Source: Coprinellus micaceus (lineage: Eukaryota > Basidiomycota > Agaricomycetes > Agaricales > Psathyrellaceae). Taken from it: a stretch of 64,000 nt of DNA. The stretch is taken from contig OX596346.1 in the NCBI GenBank assembly GCA_951394405.1, forward strand, positions 248,001 to 312,000, in the 5' to 3' direction. Below the pieces are notes generated by a model that was given only the letters and a program-made list of their open reading frames with translations, made no database searches and was not told the DNA's origin. The position numbers and the translations under genes were made by a program. Within the stretch, counting starts at the first letter, position 1; each line of letters opens with the position of its first letter. Of this stretch, positions 12,201-24,000 are shown one piece after another.

Positions 12201-14227
12201 GGAGGTGTGCGTGGTCATCTGGAGTGAGGCGCACCGCTTTCCTTTGCTCCTCGATTGCTTCGGTGATATCTCCCAGGTCACCTGTGCGTTGAAAGCGATT
12301 GAGCAGTGAGTTACTGAGGTCATTGATCCACCAGGGTAGGTCTGCATGGTCATCGTGGGTGGGGCGCACAGCTCTCCGTTGCACCGAGATGACTTCTGTG
12401 ATGTCCTCAAGGTTTCCAATGCGATGAAACCTCTTCAACAGGCAACAACTGTGAGTGTTGAGACAAACGTGGAGACTAGGATTGTCCTCGGGAGTCAGAT
12501 TCACCACCCTGCGCTGCGACAGTACGGCCTCTGTGATGACCTCTATGCTGCCAATCTCCTCAAACCTGGTACAAAGGGAAGCGGAGAGATTGTCAAAAAA
12601 TGTGAGTTTATCGAGGGGGTCGTTGGGAGAGGGGTCCACAGCTCCATGCTGTGATGATACCGCTTCAGTGATGCCCTCAAACTTGCCGCTGCTTCCAAAC
12701 CGGACGGATGATGACTCGCCGAGGCCGTTGGTATATGTTGGTAGATGGCGATGGCCATCGGGGGCGAGGTCCACGGCTCTGCGCTGCGATGATACTGCTT
12801 CGGTGATGTCCTCGAGGTTGCCCGTCCTTGTATACTGAACATGTAATGCCCCGCCGAGGTCGTCCAGAAACGAGGGCAGGCCAGGGTGGTCATTTGGAGA
12901 GACGTCCACATCTTTGCGTTGGGGCGCCACCACCCTGGTGAGGTCCTCAAGGTCTCCGCTGCTTTCAAACCTAGTATGCAGTGAGGCCCCAAGGTCGCTA
13001 AAACACCAATATCGGTTGGAGAGTTGTTCAGTAACACTGTTCACACGTCTTTTGCTGTGCTGCGATGGCGTCCGAGATACCACCCACGTCATGTAAAACC
13101 TCAAGCCTAATTTCCGACAACCGGCCCAAGTCACTGAGCCGGGCGCATAGGCCTCTATGACCTACAGGGGCCAAGTCCACGGCTTGACGCATTGCAGATA
13201 CTGCTTCGGTGATGTCGCTGACGTCGCCAGTGCGTTTGAACCGGTCATGGAATGAGCTTCCTAGATTGGAGTAGAACAATGATAAGTCTGTGTGACCCCC
13301 TGTCAAGGGGCTAAGGTCCACAGCTTTACGGGCCGCTGACATCGCCTGGGGGAGGTCATCAAGGTCTGAGGTGAGCTCATAGCGAGAACGAAAGGTCAAG
13401 CCAAGGCGGTGACGTCGGCTGGGGAAGTCAGGATGACCTTCGGGAGTGAGTTGAACCAATTTTCGTGGGAATGAGATTCCTTCGGAGACACCTTGAAGAT
13501 CCTCGCTTAATTTTTGCCGAGAGTGTAGTAGAAATCCCAGTTCGCAGAGCCGGTTCGGGTAGCTTGGATCCCCGTTGCAGGAAAGGTCGGCGGCGCTTCG
13601 CACAGTGGTAATTGCTTTGTTCAGCCCCACCCCCTCGATCCTACTGTAGTTGATCGTGGAAAGCTGAAGGATCACGTCATAAGGCAGCGAATCTGCAAGT
13701 GTGGATTAGAATAGAGCTAAGCATTATCCTCGGACACGCAGAATACACTAACTCGTTGGTTGTGTAAGGGGGTCGAACGGGATGAAGACTACGTCCCAGA
13801 ACTGTATGGATTCTAACACACAGGGGCACTCTTTGACTTGGCCTGTCATTCAACAAATGTTTCCTGTTTAAGGGGCGAGAGGCTCACCCCGGGGTAAAGG
13901 CAGCGTATCGCCCCCTGGCCGGGCACCACCTAAGTGGATGCGCTCGACGTCTTCTTTCCCTTCTCCTTTAAGGATGCATTCGTCTTCCTCGTCTGCCGGA
14001 GGACTTAAGCATCCGAATCAGCCATTTCCAATCCCGGCATAGGAAGGGGGAGGAACTCACGGTTCAATATACCCGTCTACCTTCCAGTAGCTCGGGGAGA
14101 TCCTAGACACTAGGAAACACTTGTCCGTATCCACGCCTCCGAGTCCGGGAATCCATAGCTCCGTTATATTGACAGGCAGGTCATCGCTTTCACCCGCCTC
14201 AGAGGATTTGAAAACAACATCTAACAT
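9214..14227 (-). CDS. TPR-repeat protein with C-terminal CHAT (caspase-like) domain
   Basis: Six exons: 14061-14227, 13888-14003, 13753-13812, 13047-13692, 10105-12997 and 9214-10053. Introns are 57, 75, 60, 49 and 51 nt. The total is 4722 nt, 1573 aa, in frame throughout. Residues about 1-115 look like a C2-type beta domain (WIPGLGGVDTDKCFLVSR, FWDVVFIPFDPL). About 135-1000 are TPR-like units of about 45 aa (consensus GDLGDITEAIEEQRKAVRLT). The last 280 aa are a CHAT domain: WWCPTGPLSFLPIHAAG, then HLACHA with the likely catalytic His near 1431, and SACETSTG with the likely catalytic Cys near 1472. The dyad is intact, so a protease-type activity is plausible. Fungal CHAT-TPR proteins are widespread but mostly uncharacterised. 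An upstream exon may exist, because the frame is open past the chosen ATG. Confidence 0.88.
11386..12465 (-). repeat. 270-bp tandem coding repeat, about four units
   Basis: Near-identical blocks recur at exactly 270 bp. The segment ending in AGGGTAGG is at 11521-11530, 11791-11800, 12061-12070 and 12331-12340. Each unit encodes 90 aa, i.e. two 45-aa TPR-like repeats. Outer boundaries are approximate; more distant TPR units on both sides are clearly older. Confidence 0.85.
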
Positions 14228-16331
14228 GCTCTTAGCACTGAATATGGAGGCTGGGGATGAAGAATTCAGCCTTACTCGCTAAACAGACTCGACTGTCGTC
14301 ACTGTTACGGCGACCCTTTAGGTAAATTCAATAGACTTGAAGCTCACCTCTCTTCACCTTCGCTTACACCAGAAGAGATACTCCTGAAAATGGCGTCAGC
14401 TCTGCCGCAGGAAAAAGACGTGATAGCGCACCCTGAGTCTGGCATCCCTTCAGCGCTCCCGGAATTATATTAATGTCTACCAGATGTAAGAGAGGGCACT
14501 GGGAGGGAAAGCACAGGAGGGGGGGTGATGCAAGGGTGACGTGGCAATATCGATGGGGTATTGAGGACTCCGCTTGTAGGGGCTTATCAGGCGTCTACGT
14601 GGTAAGCACACAGCGTTGGGCCAGACCCATACAAAGGTCATCCACGGTGCACTGCGATGCACGTGGGAGCACTCTGGGCCTCGGATGGCCTAACATTACT
14701 GCTCTTTGCACTCCAGTATCGCAATAGATCCAATATGTTCACCACGAGTTGGGAACCCATCCTGAGCTCCGCCCTGTTATCGCCGTCGTGACCTTGAAAT
14801 CCCTCATACGTGCACATAACCGTAACAAGTCGAGTGTCTGCCAGTGCGACATCCCCAAGTACGCTCCTGCGCTTGTATGGGTAGGTGCTCGAATGACGAA
14901 CCCAACTCCTGCTGCGCTTCTTCGTCAACCCAGGTCTCTTCCGTATCAATGAGCGCTCATAAACCCGAAGGGAATGAAGCTGAAGAATGGGTCTGCTGGG
15001 TAGGGTTTTACATTCCTGGATTACACCTTTACACCTCCATATGACAGGTAGAAATCATTTCATATTTCACAGCACTCTGCCTCGCACCACGGGCGCTTAT
15101 TTGTTTCCATTTGGGCAACTATTGCGGGCGTAGGCCGGCCTTGGTCCGAGGCTATCTAAATATAGTCGTGATGTGTGCCTTATTGGTCCACAGATAAGAA
15201 AGATCCGGTTTCCGTAGCATTCCGTTTGAAGAGTGTTCCGTCAGGTTAAGCAAGGCAGACTGGCATCCGCTAACAGGTAGAGGACCTGGCTCAATATTCA
15301 AGCATCCGCGGTCGTCTCGACCCTCTTACGTTGCTCATCACATCCCCTGGAGCGCTGGAGCAAAGAAGGAGCGTTTCGGCAGGTTAGTGAATGCCCTGTG
15401 ATCACTGCATAAGGGAGTGCGCATCTGTCAATGGGGAACTGGAAAGCGGGACACAGGGCCCATGTGCGCATGTGAATTGGACCTTGTCTCCTCACGAGAA
15501 GAGCCGGCGAACACCTGGCTGGGAGAAGATGTCACAGCAGGATACGTCGTCCGTTTTTCCTCTTCGACAGTGATATTCTCTCACACATTCAGTCGCGATT
15601 CTGAGCCCTTGTCCTAAACCTTATACACCAGTGACTCGGGCACCAGCGCCTAAGTGATGCAATTGCCCCCAGCTGATTGCAATTCAAGAGGTGCTTGAAC
15701 AATGCCGGTGGAGATAAGGTAGTCCCTATTTCGTCTACGTGTCCTCAGCAATCGCAAGACTGCCCACGCCTCGCAGTTCTGCGAGCCCATCGGACCCCTT
15801 GGTCGGCTGTCAGTCTATATAGGTCGGACCTATCGTCAATCGCCTGGAGGAGAATCGCAGCACATGGTAAAACTGCTTCGCCAGTGCTTCGGGACGACAC
15901 TTAGCAGTCATGTCGCTAGTCTCCAAACCCCGAGTAAACAGACAAAGTTACGAGGAACGTGGAATTAAGTACCATTCATACTTCTGTATAGAATACGTAC
16001 ATGGGCGCTATTCTGAGCTCCATCTTCCAGCTTCTCACACTTCTACAGCAACTCATTAGATCAATTACTCGTTCCTCCACAGCGGATGGACTCGGGGACA
16101 CTGCCGAAAGGCTCGCGCCCCTCTTCCTAGAGTGCAATTGGCCCATATCGCTCCGTATCGGGGTTCTCATCAAACTAACCCCATCCTGGTGCGGGATGGT
16201 GTGGTCCACTGCAGTGGCATATAAGCATACTCGCTCAATGAGGACTCAAGTTTCATTGAAAGAATATGAATGAAGCTATGATACAGTGGGTGTCGGCCGA
16301 AAGAGTGATGGGATGGCATCGAGGGTGGAGA
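14228..16331. other. Intergenic, no supported gene
   Basis: Only weak signals. An open minus-strand stretch at about 16005-16215 (basic, Ser-rich, ends at a GTACGT donor near 16000) may be a further exon of B module 1. The rest shows no domain, repeat or motif. Confidence 0.35.
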
Positions 16332-17144
16332 TTAGGAAGCGATGGACGTGATAGCAAATGGGGTCTGGAAGAGAAAGGTGAGAGGAAATGGAACGATAAT
16401 ATGTAGGGGCCAAATCGAATGCGGGAAGTATGGCATCGGCCGAAGCTCGAGCACAAACACGATAAACAGGTGTTTACGCACCTGCCCTCGCTGAATTATA
16501 GATGCCACGAGAATATCTCCAGGCAGCCACGCCTCAGCTTCGCAATATCGATGGGCTGAGCTCTTCCGATATGGAGTCGCCGGTGCGAAGTGGATTCGAT
16601 GGGTAGGCCCACCTACAGAGGGTGAAGAAGCTGTGTCGACTGTGTAGGTCAGTAGACGGTGAGGGTTTCGCCGACACGCCCAATTACAGGAGGAAGACCA
16701 GTGCTGTCGCAATACCGGGTTGAGATTCGGGAGAGCCTACGCAGGGGCAAAGATAATCTACCCGGCACTCTAGGAAACGTCGGTGTTGTTTTTCCAGCGT
16801 GGCCCAGTATAGTGTGCAGTGCGGTCCACGCCGTCTCACGGGACAGCCCTGGGCGGGACCATGTCGACAACAATCATCGATTGACGGACTTTCCTGGCCA
16901 AGGGGACAGGTTATCAGGCGGGCTGAGTAACCGTTAAGAAATAAGGAACGCACCTGAAGCGAGTGATGGGTATGCTCTGCAAGGCAACACTCCGACGAGA
17001 CCAGTTGCGCTGTCCCCAATCTGAGTGCCGTCTTGACTCTTGAACCTCAAGATGTACAGAGCCCTGCCCAATTGAGTTGTGAGGTGGAGTGCACCCACGC
17101 AGGGTAGAGCCTGCACCTCGGGCTGAGGTCGTTTGTTGGTTCAT
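16332..17144 (-). other. B module 1: unidentified spliced gene candidate
   Basis: Starting downstream of motif copy 5 on the minus strand, there is a possible ATG at 17144 and GT-AG introns at 16849-16953 (GTGCGT donor) and about 16383-16481 (GTGCGT donor). The middle segment is open in two frames, one Cys/Arg-rich, so I cannot fix the reading frame. The first exon, with its CACCTCACAAC stretch and GTGCGT donor, resembles B modules 6 and 7. No known domain was recognised. Confidence 0.35.
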
Positions 17145-17231
17145 GTCGTGGTGGAACGGGAAAAGATGTGTGGCGGCTTGGACCAGGAAAGGAACTAGCG
17201 CGTGGGAACATTCGGCTGAGTCATGAGGTCA

Positions 17232-17270
17232 GATAAGATTAGATGTGCCCTGGCGATTTAAGCGCCCAAG
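17232..17270 (-). promoter_or_regulatory. Composite TGAGTCA/GATA/GCGCCC motif, copy 5
   Basis: TGAGTCA at 17217-17223, then AGATAAGATTAGAT, then TTTAAGCGCCCAAG. It lies about 90-125 bp upstream of the B module 1 start on the minus strand. Confidence 0.6.
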
Positions 17271-17708
17271 GTCCGACAACGCCGCACAGGCGATTACAAC
17301 CTCGCTGCATGCAACTTTAAAGTGCATATGGGCGATGAAATGACACATCTCGCTCGTAGAATCTTTATAATTGCGAGCGAACTGCTTCGCGTCGCGAGTT
17401 ACGGTACCGGAACTCGGGCGAGCTCGCGATTTGGAATGGTCGAGGTCGCCTTGCTTTGCGGCTTCCCAAAGGCTTTCCCGAGAAATTGCACAGCACATGG
17501 GGGGCACAAACCTTCAGTCAGGTCATATTCATCGTAAGAGCGAGACCTTCGATAGGGACAATCAATGACTGCAGTATGCCACGAGACTTACTGTGCGGTC
17601 ACTAGTTGGGACGGCGAACGGCGAGTGTCCATGTGCCGTTGCGGATGTTACATGATCTTAACTGACAGCCACTTCCATGGCACAGAAACTGAGAGCCCCG
17701 GTACCCTC
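17271..17708. other. Gap between B module 1 and a solo LTR
   Basis: No gene or repeat recognised. It is the left flank of the solo LTR insertion. Confidence 0.4.
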
Positions 17709-17713
17709 GGTGG

Positions 17714-18097
17714 TGTTGGAAGACAATGCTCATGTCAACTCTATCTCTACAAAGAATACCTCTATTTCGAATGTTTTACTTATCTTCTATTGTTCTACAG
17801 AGAACAACAACCACCTTGTATTATTCCCATTATACTCGCACTTATTGTTCTCTTATCTCCACCTTATCTCCATTCACTGCTATTGTTCTCTACTTATGGA
17901 ACATCTATTGTTCTTTCTTATTGTTCCGCATATAGGTTATCTATTGTTCTCCACAGTATATAGTCCACACTGTAAGTGGGTGAGTCCCCATCAAACTCTC
18001 CCCACTTACAGGTGCGTATCTTGTATACTCTACTTACTTTCAATCTAAGATCGAACTCTCCCCGCTTACAGTGGGTCATACTTGCATCGTTCTACAG
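17714..18097. mobile_element. Solo LTR, copia-like, copy 1
   Basis: 384 bp starting TGTTGGAAGACAATG and ending TTCTACA, flanked by the perfect 5-bp duplication GGTGG (17709-17713 and 18098-18102). The TG...CA ends, the TGTTGGA start and the 5-bp duplication fit an LTR, probably Ty1/copia, left by LTR-LTR recombination. It carries at least five TATTGTTC words and an 11-bp inverted repeat (17970-17980 with 18001-18011). It is about 97% identical to the copy at 62510-62892. No coding sequence. Confidence 0.88.
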
Positions 18098-19118
18098 GTG
18101 GCGAGGATGACAGGGACAAGATAAGTCACAAAGACCCATGCCAAGTGCGCTGATTCGGACCTTTTCCCAAGTACAGGAAACAATGGCTACACTTCGGAGC
18201 GGATAGTTACAACACAATATGTGGGAATAGTGAGCTAAGGAGAGCATATATAAAATGCACGCAGAGTCTGTCTTCGAGCCGCATGGGAGCACTTGAGGTC
18301 GTTGGTCGGCAGACTCTAATGGGAGCATCTTCTGTCGTACTCTGAAGTCACAGCTTGAGTACGAATACGACTTGCTAATCTAATGTTTTACTCACTACCT
18401 CACGCATAACTAACCCCCTCACTCGTTTCACGTTTCCCAACCATGTCGCCCGTGTGTCCCGGATGTCGGAGACTAGAAGGGCCTGGTGCCATCTCAAAGG
18501 AAACGAGTTTGCCTTCAAGTCCTCCGATCCAGGGACTGGAGGTGCGAAAAGAAGCTTGGAGGCAACGGGCTCACGCCCCATGCGGTCCACCTTTCGCAAG
18601 TTAATCAGGAGCCGCTGTGCTGGAATCGGTATCAAGACCTTATTTGCCCTGTGGAGAGGGGGTGTGAGGAAATACCGCAAATGTGGTTAGAGATACAGAG
18701 CCACTCACTCATTCACAATCCTTCCCCAAACCCTCATTAGCCGTTCACTCCTGATGCGGAGTAGGTGGAGTACGTACAAACAACATCGATTGGCTTTGAG
18801 GACTGAAGCCTACAGTACAAGGTTGGCTTACGGGGGGTGCATTTCAGACCCACCAGCCGAAACGAAGGAGTGTGAACGACGCTATCTCAGATACCAGCTG
18901 TCCAGAGCGCAGGGGAAGCAGATCACTCACCGTTGCAGTTATCGAGAATCCTTTGGGGTAAGAGGTGACTGAGAAACTGATTCCTGAAAGATGAAACACC
19001 CTTCACCACTTACTACACAATTGCAGGGCCATACAGACCAGTATTACATACCGATTAGTTGCGTAGAGCAGCTTTCCACGATTCCATTGTGTAGGGAAGA
19101 TGATGGAAACCTGAACGC

Positions 19119-19283
19119 TGTGGCAGTGCTACGGACCCACATGGACCGTCATGAGCGGAGATCCAATCCAATTCTAGCCATGTAGCGACCGAGTAGCGTA
19201 GAGAACATCATCATCTCTTGTTTTCCTGCACCGTCGTCTCTCGTCGAGCCCTAGCTCCGAGATCCCGTTCCAGCACGCCTCCA
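19119..19283 (+). repeat. 5' LTR of the Ty3 element
   Basis: 165 bp, TGTGGCAGTGCT...CACGCCTCCA. It differs from the 3' LTR at three sites, all TpG here and CpG there. Confidence 0.9.
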
Positions 19284-19601
19284 TCTTGGTGACGAGAGCG
19301 CTTTCCGACTACACCACACATCTTAGCAACCCTGGAGTCCCAGCGACCAAAGAAACTGAGCCCAGCGGAAATTTTCGCACACAGATCGCGACAGGACGCC
19401 GAAGCCCTAGAGAGGAAACGGACAGCGCAAGCAGCACAGAGAGCAGCACGAACAGCCAGCAGAACACCGGCCATAACCACGCCATCGAGTGTTACCCCCA
19501 GCGGCGTCTTCTCGAGCCCCCTCAGCTCCCCACCGCCGACTCTGATCAGCACGAAGCCAACGACACCCACACGCACCCACAGTCCCACACCAAGCTCCAA
19601 T

Positions 19602-21014
19602 ATGCCGACATCCGACACCGGTGACACCAAGCTGTTTCGGGGCGACTACAGCAGCGGTGAAAAGCCTCACAACTTCCTCCGCCACATCGAGGGGAAGTTC
19701 GACGGAGCCGCCACCATCACGGCGATCCTTCATAAGTTCTCCAAGAGTCTGGAGCCGGGTAGGCCAGCAGACGTCTGGTTTGGTGCGTTAACGGACGCTC
19801 AGAAGGCCAGCTGGACAGCCTTCTATGGCGCCTTCATCGCCAAGTGGCCACTCCCCGTCATCGTTGAACCCACCAACGACGAGCTATTATCAAGGCTGTA
19901 TGCGGCGATGTTGGACGAGGCGGATCTAGGAACCCTGGTGGAGAGAGACGGCGAGAAGGTGTACGCACATGTTGCTTGGGCGGAGGAGATCAGGTCCATC
20001 GTCAACGGGATTGGGGATGACAATGGATTGCTCATCTCTGTGGTACGTCGCAACCTCCCCCTCTCGATGCGCCTTGCGCTACGTGACCCATCAGCCAAGA
20101 CATGGGACGCCTTCCTCACATCAATTACGTCCCTATCCATGGAGCGCCTCCAAGACCACATTGGCCTAACAGCCCTTGGCACACAACCGAACCCAACTTC
20201 CATGACCTCATTGGTCGATCGCTTCACATTGGCCTCCGTAGCGAGCCCTCGCACCCAACTCCCCTACCCTGTTAACCGTACCACCCCCACCACGATGTTC
20301 ACACCCTCGCCAACCCTGACCAACACCCCTTGTGCCCCATTCCAACGTGCGACACCACCTCACCAGACCGCCAATTGGAACAACCGCAACCAAGTCCCAT
20401 TCACACCGTTCACCCCCGTTCCTGTCCCACTGCGCACCCCACAAGCCGGAGCCACGAACCCCTTCCTGGGTGGAACGACCGCTGGCAACAATGCCCCATC
20501 CCTCTTCAAGAACATCAATGCGACACCACAAACACCAACACCCAACTGCTCGCAAGGCCCCAGCCTACTCGAGCTTGCCAACAGGGCGACCTCAGTTTCA
20601 ATCACCTACGCCAACACAACGGAGGGAGTGACAGCCTACAATAGGGCGATGATAGCCTGGGAGACGGCGTATTCTTCGAGCAGAGCCGCCGACTTCACCA
20701 CTGCTCCCTACCCCCTACGGCCTGGTACCGCCAACATTGGTAGTAAGGAGTGCTTCCGCTGTGGGCTCCCGGGACACATTGGCAGCGCCTGTCCCAACCT
20801 GGCCAACCAGCTTGACAAGAAGGAACAGGACTGGCGCTCGCTGGTCAGTCGACACCTCTATGGGGGACCACGTGGGTACGATATGTACAGGGTCTCACAG
20901 ATCTCAGCGGAGGAACCTGGTGTTGCGTACGACCCCTCCATCTATGATGCAGAGGCGCTCGGGTTTGAGGATGAGGAGGATGGGCAGGGAAATGGGCAGG
21001 GGGTACTCGAGTAG
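19602..21014 (+). CDS. gag: Gag (capsid-nucleocapsid) of the Ty3 element
   Basis: 470 aa, one exon, ATG at 19602. The N-terminal half has the fold signature of retrotransposon Gag (PHNFLRHIEGKF, WFGALTDAQKASWTAF). A Pro/Thr/Asn-rich linker follows at about 210-300. A CCHC zinc knuckle CFRCGLPGHIGSAC lies at about 383-396. The C-terminus is acidic. It would form the particle shell and bind element RNA. A heptamer GGGAAAT in the gag frame lies 19 bases before the stop (see findings). No internal breaks. Confidence 0.92.
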   Translation: MPTSDTGDTKLFRGDYSSGEKPHNFLRHIEGKFDGAATITAILHKFSKSLEPGRPADVWFGALTDAQKASWTAFYGAFIAKWPLPVIVEPTNDELLSRLYAAMLDEADLGTLVERDGEKVYAHVAWAEEIRSIVNGIGDDNGLLISVVRRNLPLSMRLALRDPSAKTWDAFLTSITSLSMERLQDHIGLTALGTQPNPTSMTSLVDRFTLASVASPRTQLPYPVNRTTPTTMFTPSPTLTNTPCAPFQRATPPHQTANWNNRNQVPFTPFTPVPVPLRTPQAGATNPFLGGTTAGNNAPSLFKNINATPQTPTPNCSQGPSLLELANRATSVSITYANTTEGVTAYNRAMIAWETAYSSSRAADFTTAPYPLRPGTANIGSKECFRCGLPGHIGSACPNLANQLDKKEQDWRSLVSRHLYGGPRGYDMYRVSQISAEEPGVAYDPSIYDAEALGFEDEEDGQGNGQGVLE

Positions 21015-21023
21015 AGGCTCGAG
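20987..21023 (+). promoter_or_regulatory. Candidate -1 ribosomal frameshift site at the gag/pol junction
   Basis: GGGAAAT (20987-20993) fits X XXY YYZ in the gag frame. A -1 slip enters the pol frame, which has no stop from there to 21074. A 6-bp stem, CTCGAG-TAGAGG-CTCGAG (21006-21023), follows 12 bases later, and the gag stop is in its loop. This is a sequence match only; the spacer is longer than usual. Confidence 0.45.
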
Positions 21024-21073
21024 CTCCTCCTATTGGTAAAACCTCGGAGCTAGGTGGACGGGAGAGTGTGCAC

Positions 21074-24000
21074 ATGGACCGGGACGTTACTAGTTCGAAC
21101 ATTGATGCTGTAGTACCAAATACACTCATTGTTCACTCGTATTCGTCGCCCACCTGTGCTCTCATCCTGCAGATGGAGTCATCGGAAGAAGAAGGGAAGT
21201 CACGTCCATTCCTGCAGCGGATCCAGCTGTGTGGACCAAAGGATGTGATTGTGCGAGCGACGGGACAGATTGATGATGGGGCGGACTGCAACTGCATCTC
21301 ACGAAGGCGCTGGGAAGGTTATGGGCACTGCCTAGAACCACTGCAACAATCAGCCACAAGGATCAAGGTGGCAAGTGACCAGGTTATCCCATCGATGGGA
21401 CGTTGGGTTGGGAAGGTGATGGTTGGAGGCACAGAGGTGGTTGCGAGCTTTGAGGTGTTTGAATGTGGAGATGCGTTTGATGTGATACTGGGGAAACCGT
21501 GGCTGAGAAAGGTACGTGCAGTCCATGACTATTGGACAGAGCGGATTGCGATAGGGATGGAAGGTGAACGAGAGGAGCTCGTGAACCTCCCAGAGGGAGA
21601 TAGGGACGTGGGGGTGACAAGGGTGGCAGAGGTGGATCGGGTAGAGGCTGCAGAGGAGAAGGGGCATGTGCTACATGCAGTGCAACAGGCGGAGGAGTTG
21701 AAGGAGTGGACGAAGGTGGGGAGGGCGGTGAGAAATCGAGGGAGGAAGGCAGAGGAAGCTGGGCGTGGACGCAGGGTTAATAGTGATTGGGATGATGAGT
21801 TGGAGGCAGAGTGGTCTCGGGTCCATCTCCTTCAGATCTCACCCACCCCGTGGGCAGAGACACGATTCGAGGGGTTACTGGACCTGAAGGAGGAGAGAGA
21901 ACCGTCAGAGGCATGGATACGGTGGAGGGATGCAAGTGTTCAAGAGGATGAGGACACGAGTGGAGGGATTGTGGTGGAGAGGACCTTTATGGCATCAGAG
22001 AGATGCAGGGAGGAAGCAGCAAGAGTTTCTGCTGTTTATGCTGAGCGGAATTTACGACTCTCCAGAAGGATTGAGACTGACAACATGACCCCAGCTAGGG
22101 TTCTCCGAGTCCAGGCCACCAAGGCTGCCACTGCGAAGTGGCATTATCACCGCCAAACTCGACACATGGCCAGTGTTTTTGGCCTCAAGAATACGACCAT
22201 GAATGACGAGCGCAAACTTGCGGCAACGGTTCAGTCAGAGGTACACATTCACCGACTCAGGGAAAAACTGAACACCCTCCGTGGGATGGCTATAGACATG
22301 GCAGGAGATGACGCACCAAGTCAAGTACACACAATGGGTGATGTCAACGAGGACACCTTCAAGTTGGACCATGGAACGAATGACTCACAACGGACGACGG
22401 ACCCCTTTGGAGAGACACGTGTCAACGAGATCTTGTCAAAAATCGCGATAGGGCCTGACCTCACAGCAGACCAAACTGAAGAGGTGCGCTCTCTCATTCG
22501 AGAATATGCTGATGTGTGTGCCCTATCCCTCAAAGAGGTTCTCTTTGTTGACTGGTACTCACACAAGTTGAACGTTGACCCCGACATCAAGTTCTCAACG
22601 AAGGTCAACCAACGACCAGTTACGGAGGCCCAGAAGACATGGTTCCATGGCATTCTGGATGAGATGGAGTCTTCTCATGTCATCCAGAAAGTCCCAGGTG
22701 AGTTCATCAAGGCACTGAGCAGCACTAACCTAGCCCCAAAAGAGGCGGGTAAGATGGGAATGACCAGGACGGAGGTTCTGCGTCAAGTCAATGCAGAGTG
22801 TATCCGCAATGGCCTCCCCCCTTTCTGGGAAGAGGTAATGTTACCAGGTGAGACGCCTGAGGCACTACTGGAGGCTGTGGAGGGTGAAGCACCGAACACC
22901 AAAACATCGAAGTGGAGGGTCTGCCATGCCTTCAATGCGTTGAACAAACTGACTCAGGTCCCAGCATTCCCTGCAGGGGACCTGAAAACCAAACAGGAGT
23001 TTGCAGCTGGTCACAGGTGGGCGAGTGTCATTGACTTTGCAGCAGGGTACTATGCAGTCCCACTTGACGGTGCATCAGTACCCTACGTCGCATTCTACGT
23101 TGAAGGGCGGGGTTACTATGTCTACCTGCGGATGCCCTTTGGACTCACAGGTGCACCAGCGATGTTTTGTGAGATGGTTGCAATGGCCCTAGATGACATG
23201 ATCGGGCGTGAATTGGTAAACTGGATGGATGACATATGCCTTCCTGGCGACATCTTTGAGACCAAGCTCAAGAACCTACGCAGTTTCTTCAACAGGTGTC
23301 GTTCCAAAAAGCTCTCTGTTTCTCCGTCAAAGACCAAACTCTTTTTCACTGACGTCTTATTTGCAGGAGCAATGATTGGACCCCAGGGCATACGTCCCAA
23401 CCTTGACAAAGTCAGCGCAGTGGTCAACTGGCCGGTCCCAGAAACAGTTCAACAACTCATGGGGTTTCTGGGCCTTACTAACTACTTCAGGCGTCTCATC
23501 GTGAACTACGCACGGATTGCAGCACCCTTGTCTGACCTGACCAGAGATGTCAAGGTGGAACAACCAGGCAGCAACTGGCGGGTACGAAAGGGTGCCTACA
23601 AACGTGCACTAGCATCAGCCTCTCTCAAGGATAAGTGGGGACCCAACCAACAGAAGGCATTTGTCACACTGAAGGTCTTACTATCCCAAGAGCCCTTGTT
23701 ACGTGCACCAGTATATGATGGTCGTCCATTCAGGGTAACCACTGACGGGTGCATGAATGGGTTTGCCGGCTTTATCTCTCAAGCCTTCACTAGCGTGGAC
23801 ACGAACGGGAAAGAGGTCACTCGTTGGCATCCGATTAGCTTCTGTTCGAAACGAACGTCCAAGAGTGAAGCTCGGTATGAACCCTTCTTACTTGAATTTG
23901 CGGCACTGAAATACAGCCTCGACGAATTCGCCCCATACATCTATGGTGCCCCTATCGAAATTGAAACTGACTGCCAAGCCCTACGTGACTGTCTGGTACA

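Noticed and set aside
11030..12838. Several plus-strand frames of 60-202 codons with Arg/Ser-rich repeats
   Set aside because: Antisense of the 270-bp TPR repeats. The minus strand carries the continuous 2.9-kb exon.
17565..18048. Plus-strand frames over the solo LTR, also seen at 62496-62844
   Set aside because: They are T-rich LTR sequence. The same frames in both LTR copies reflect the repeat, not a gene.
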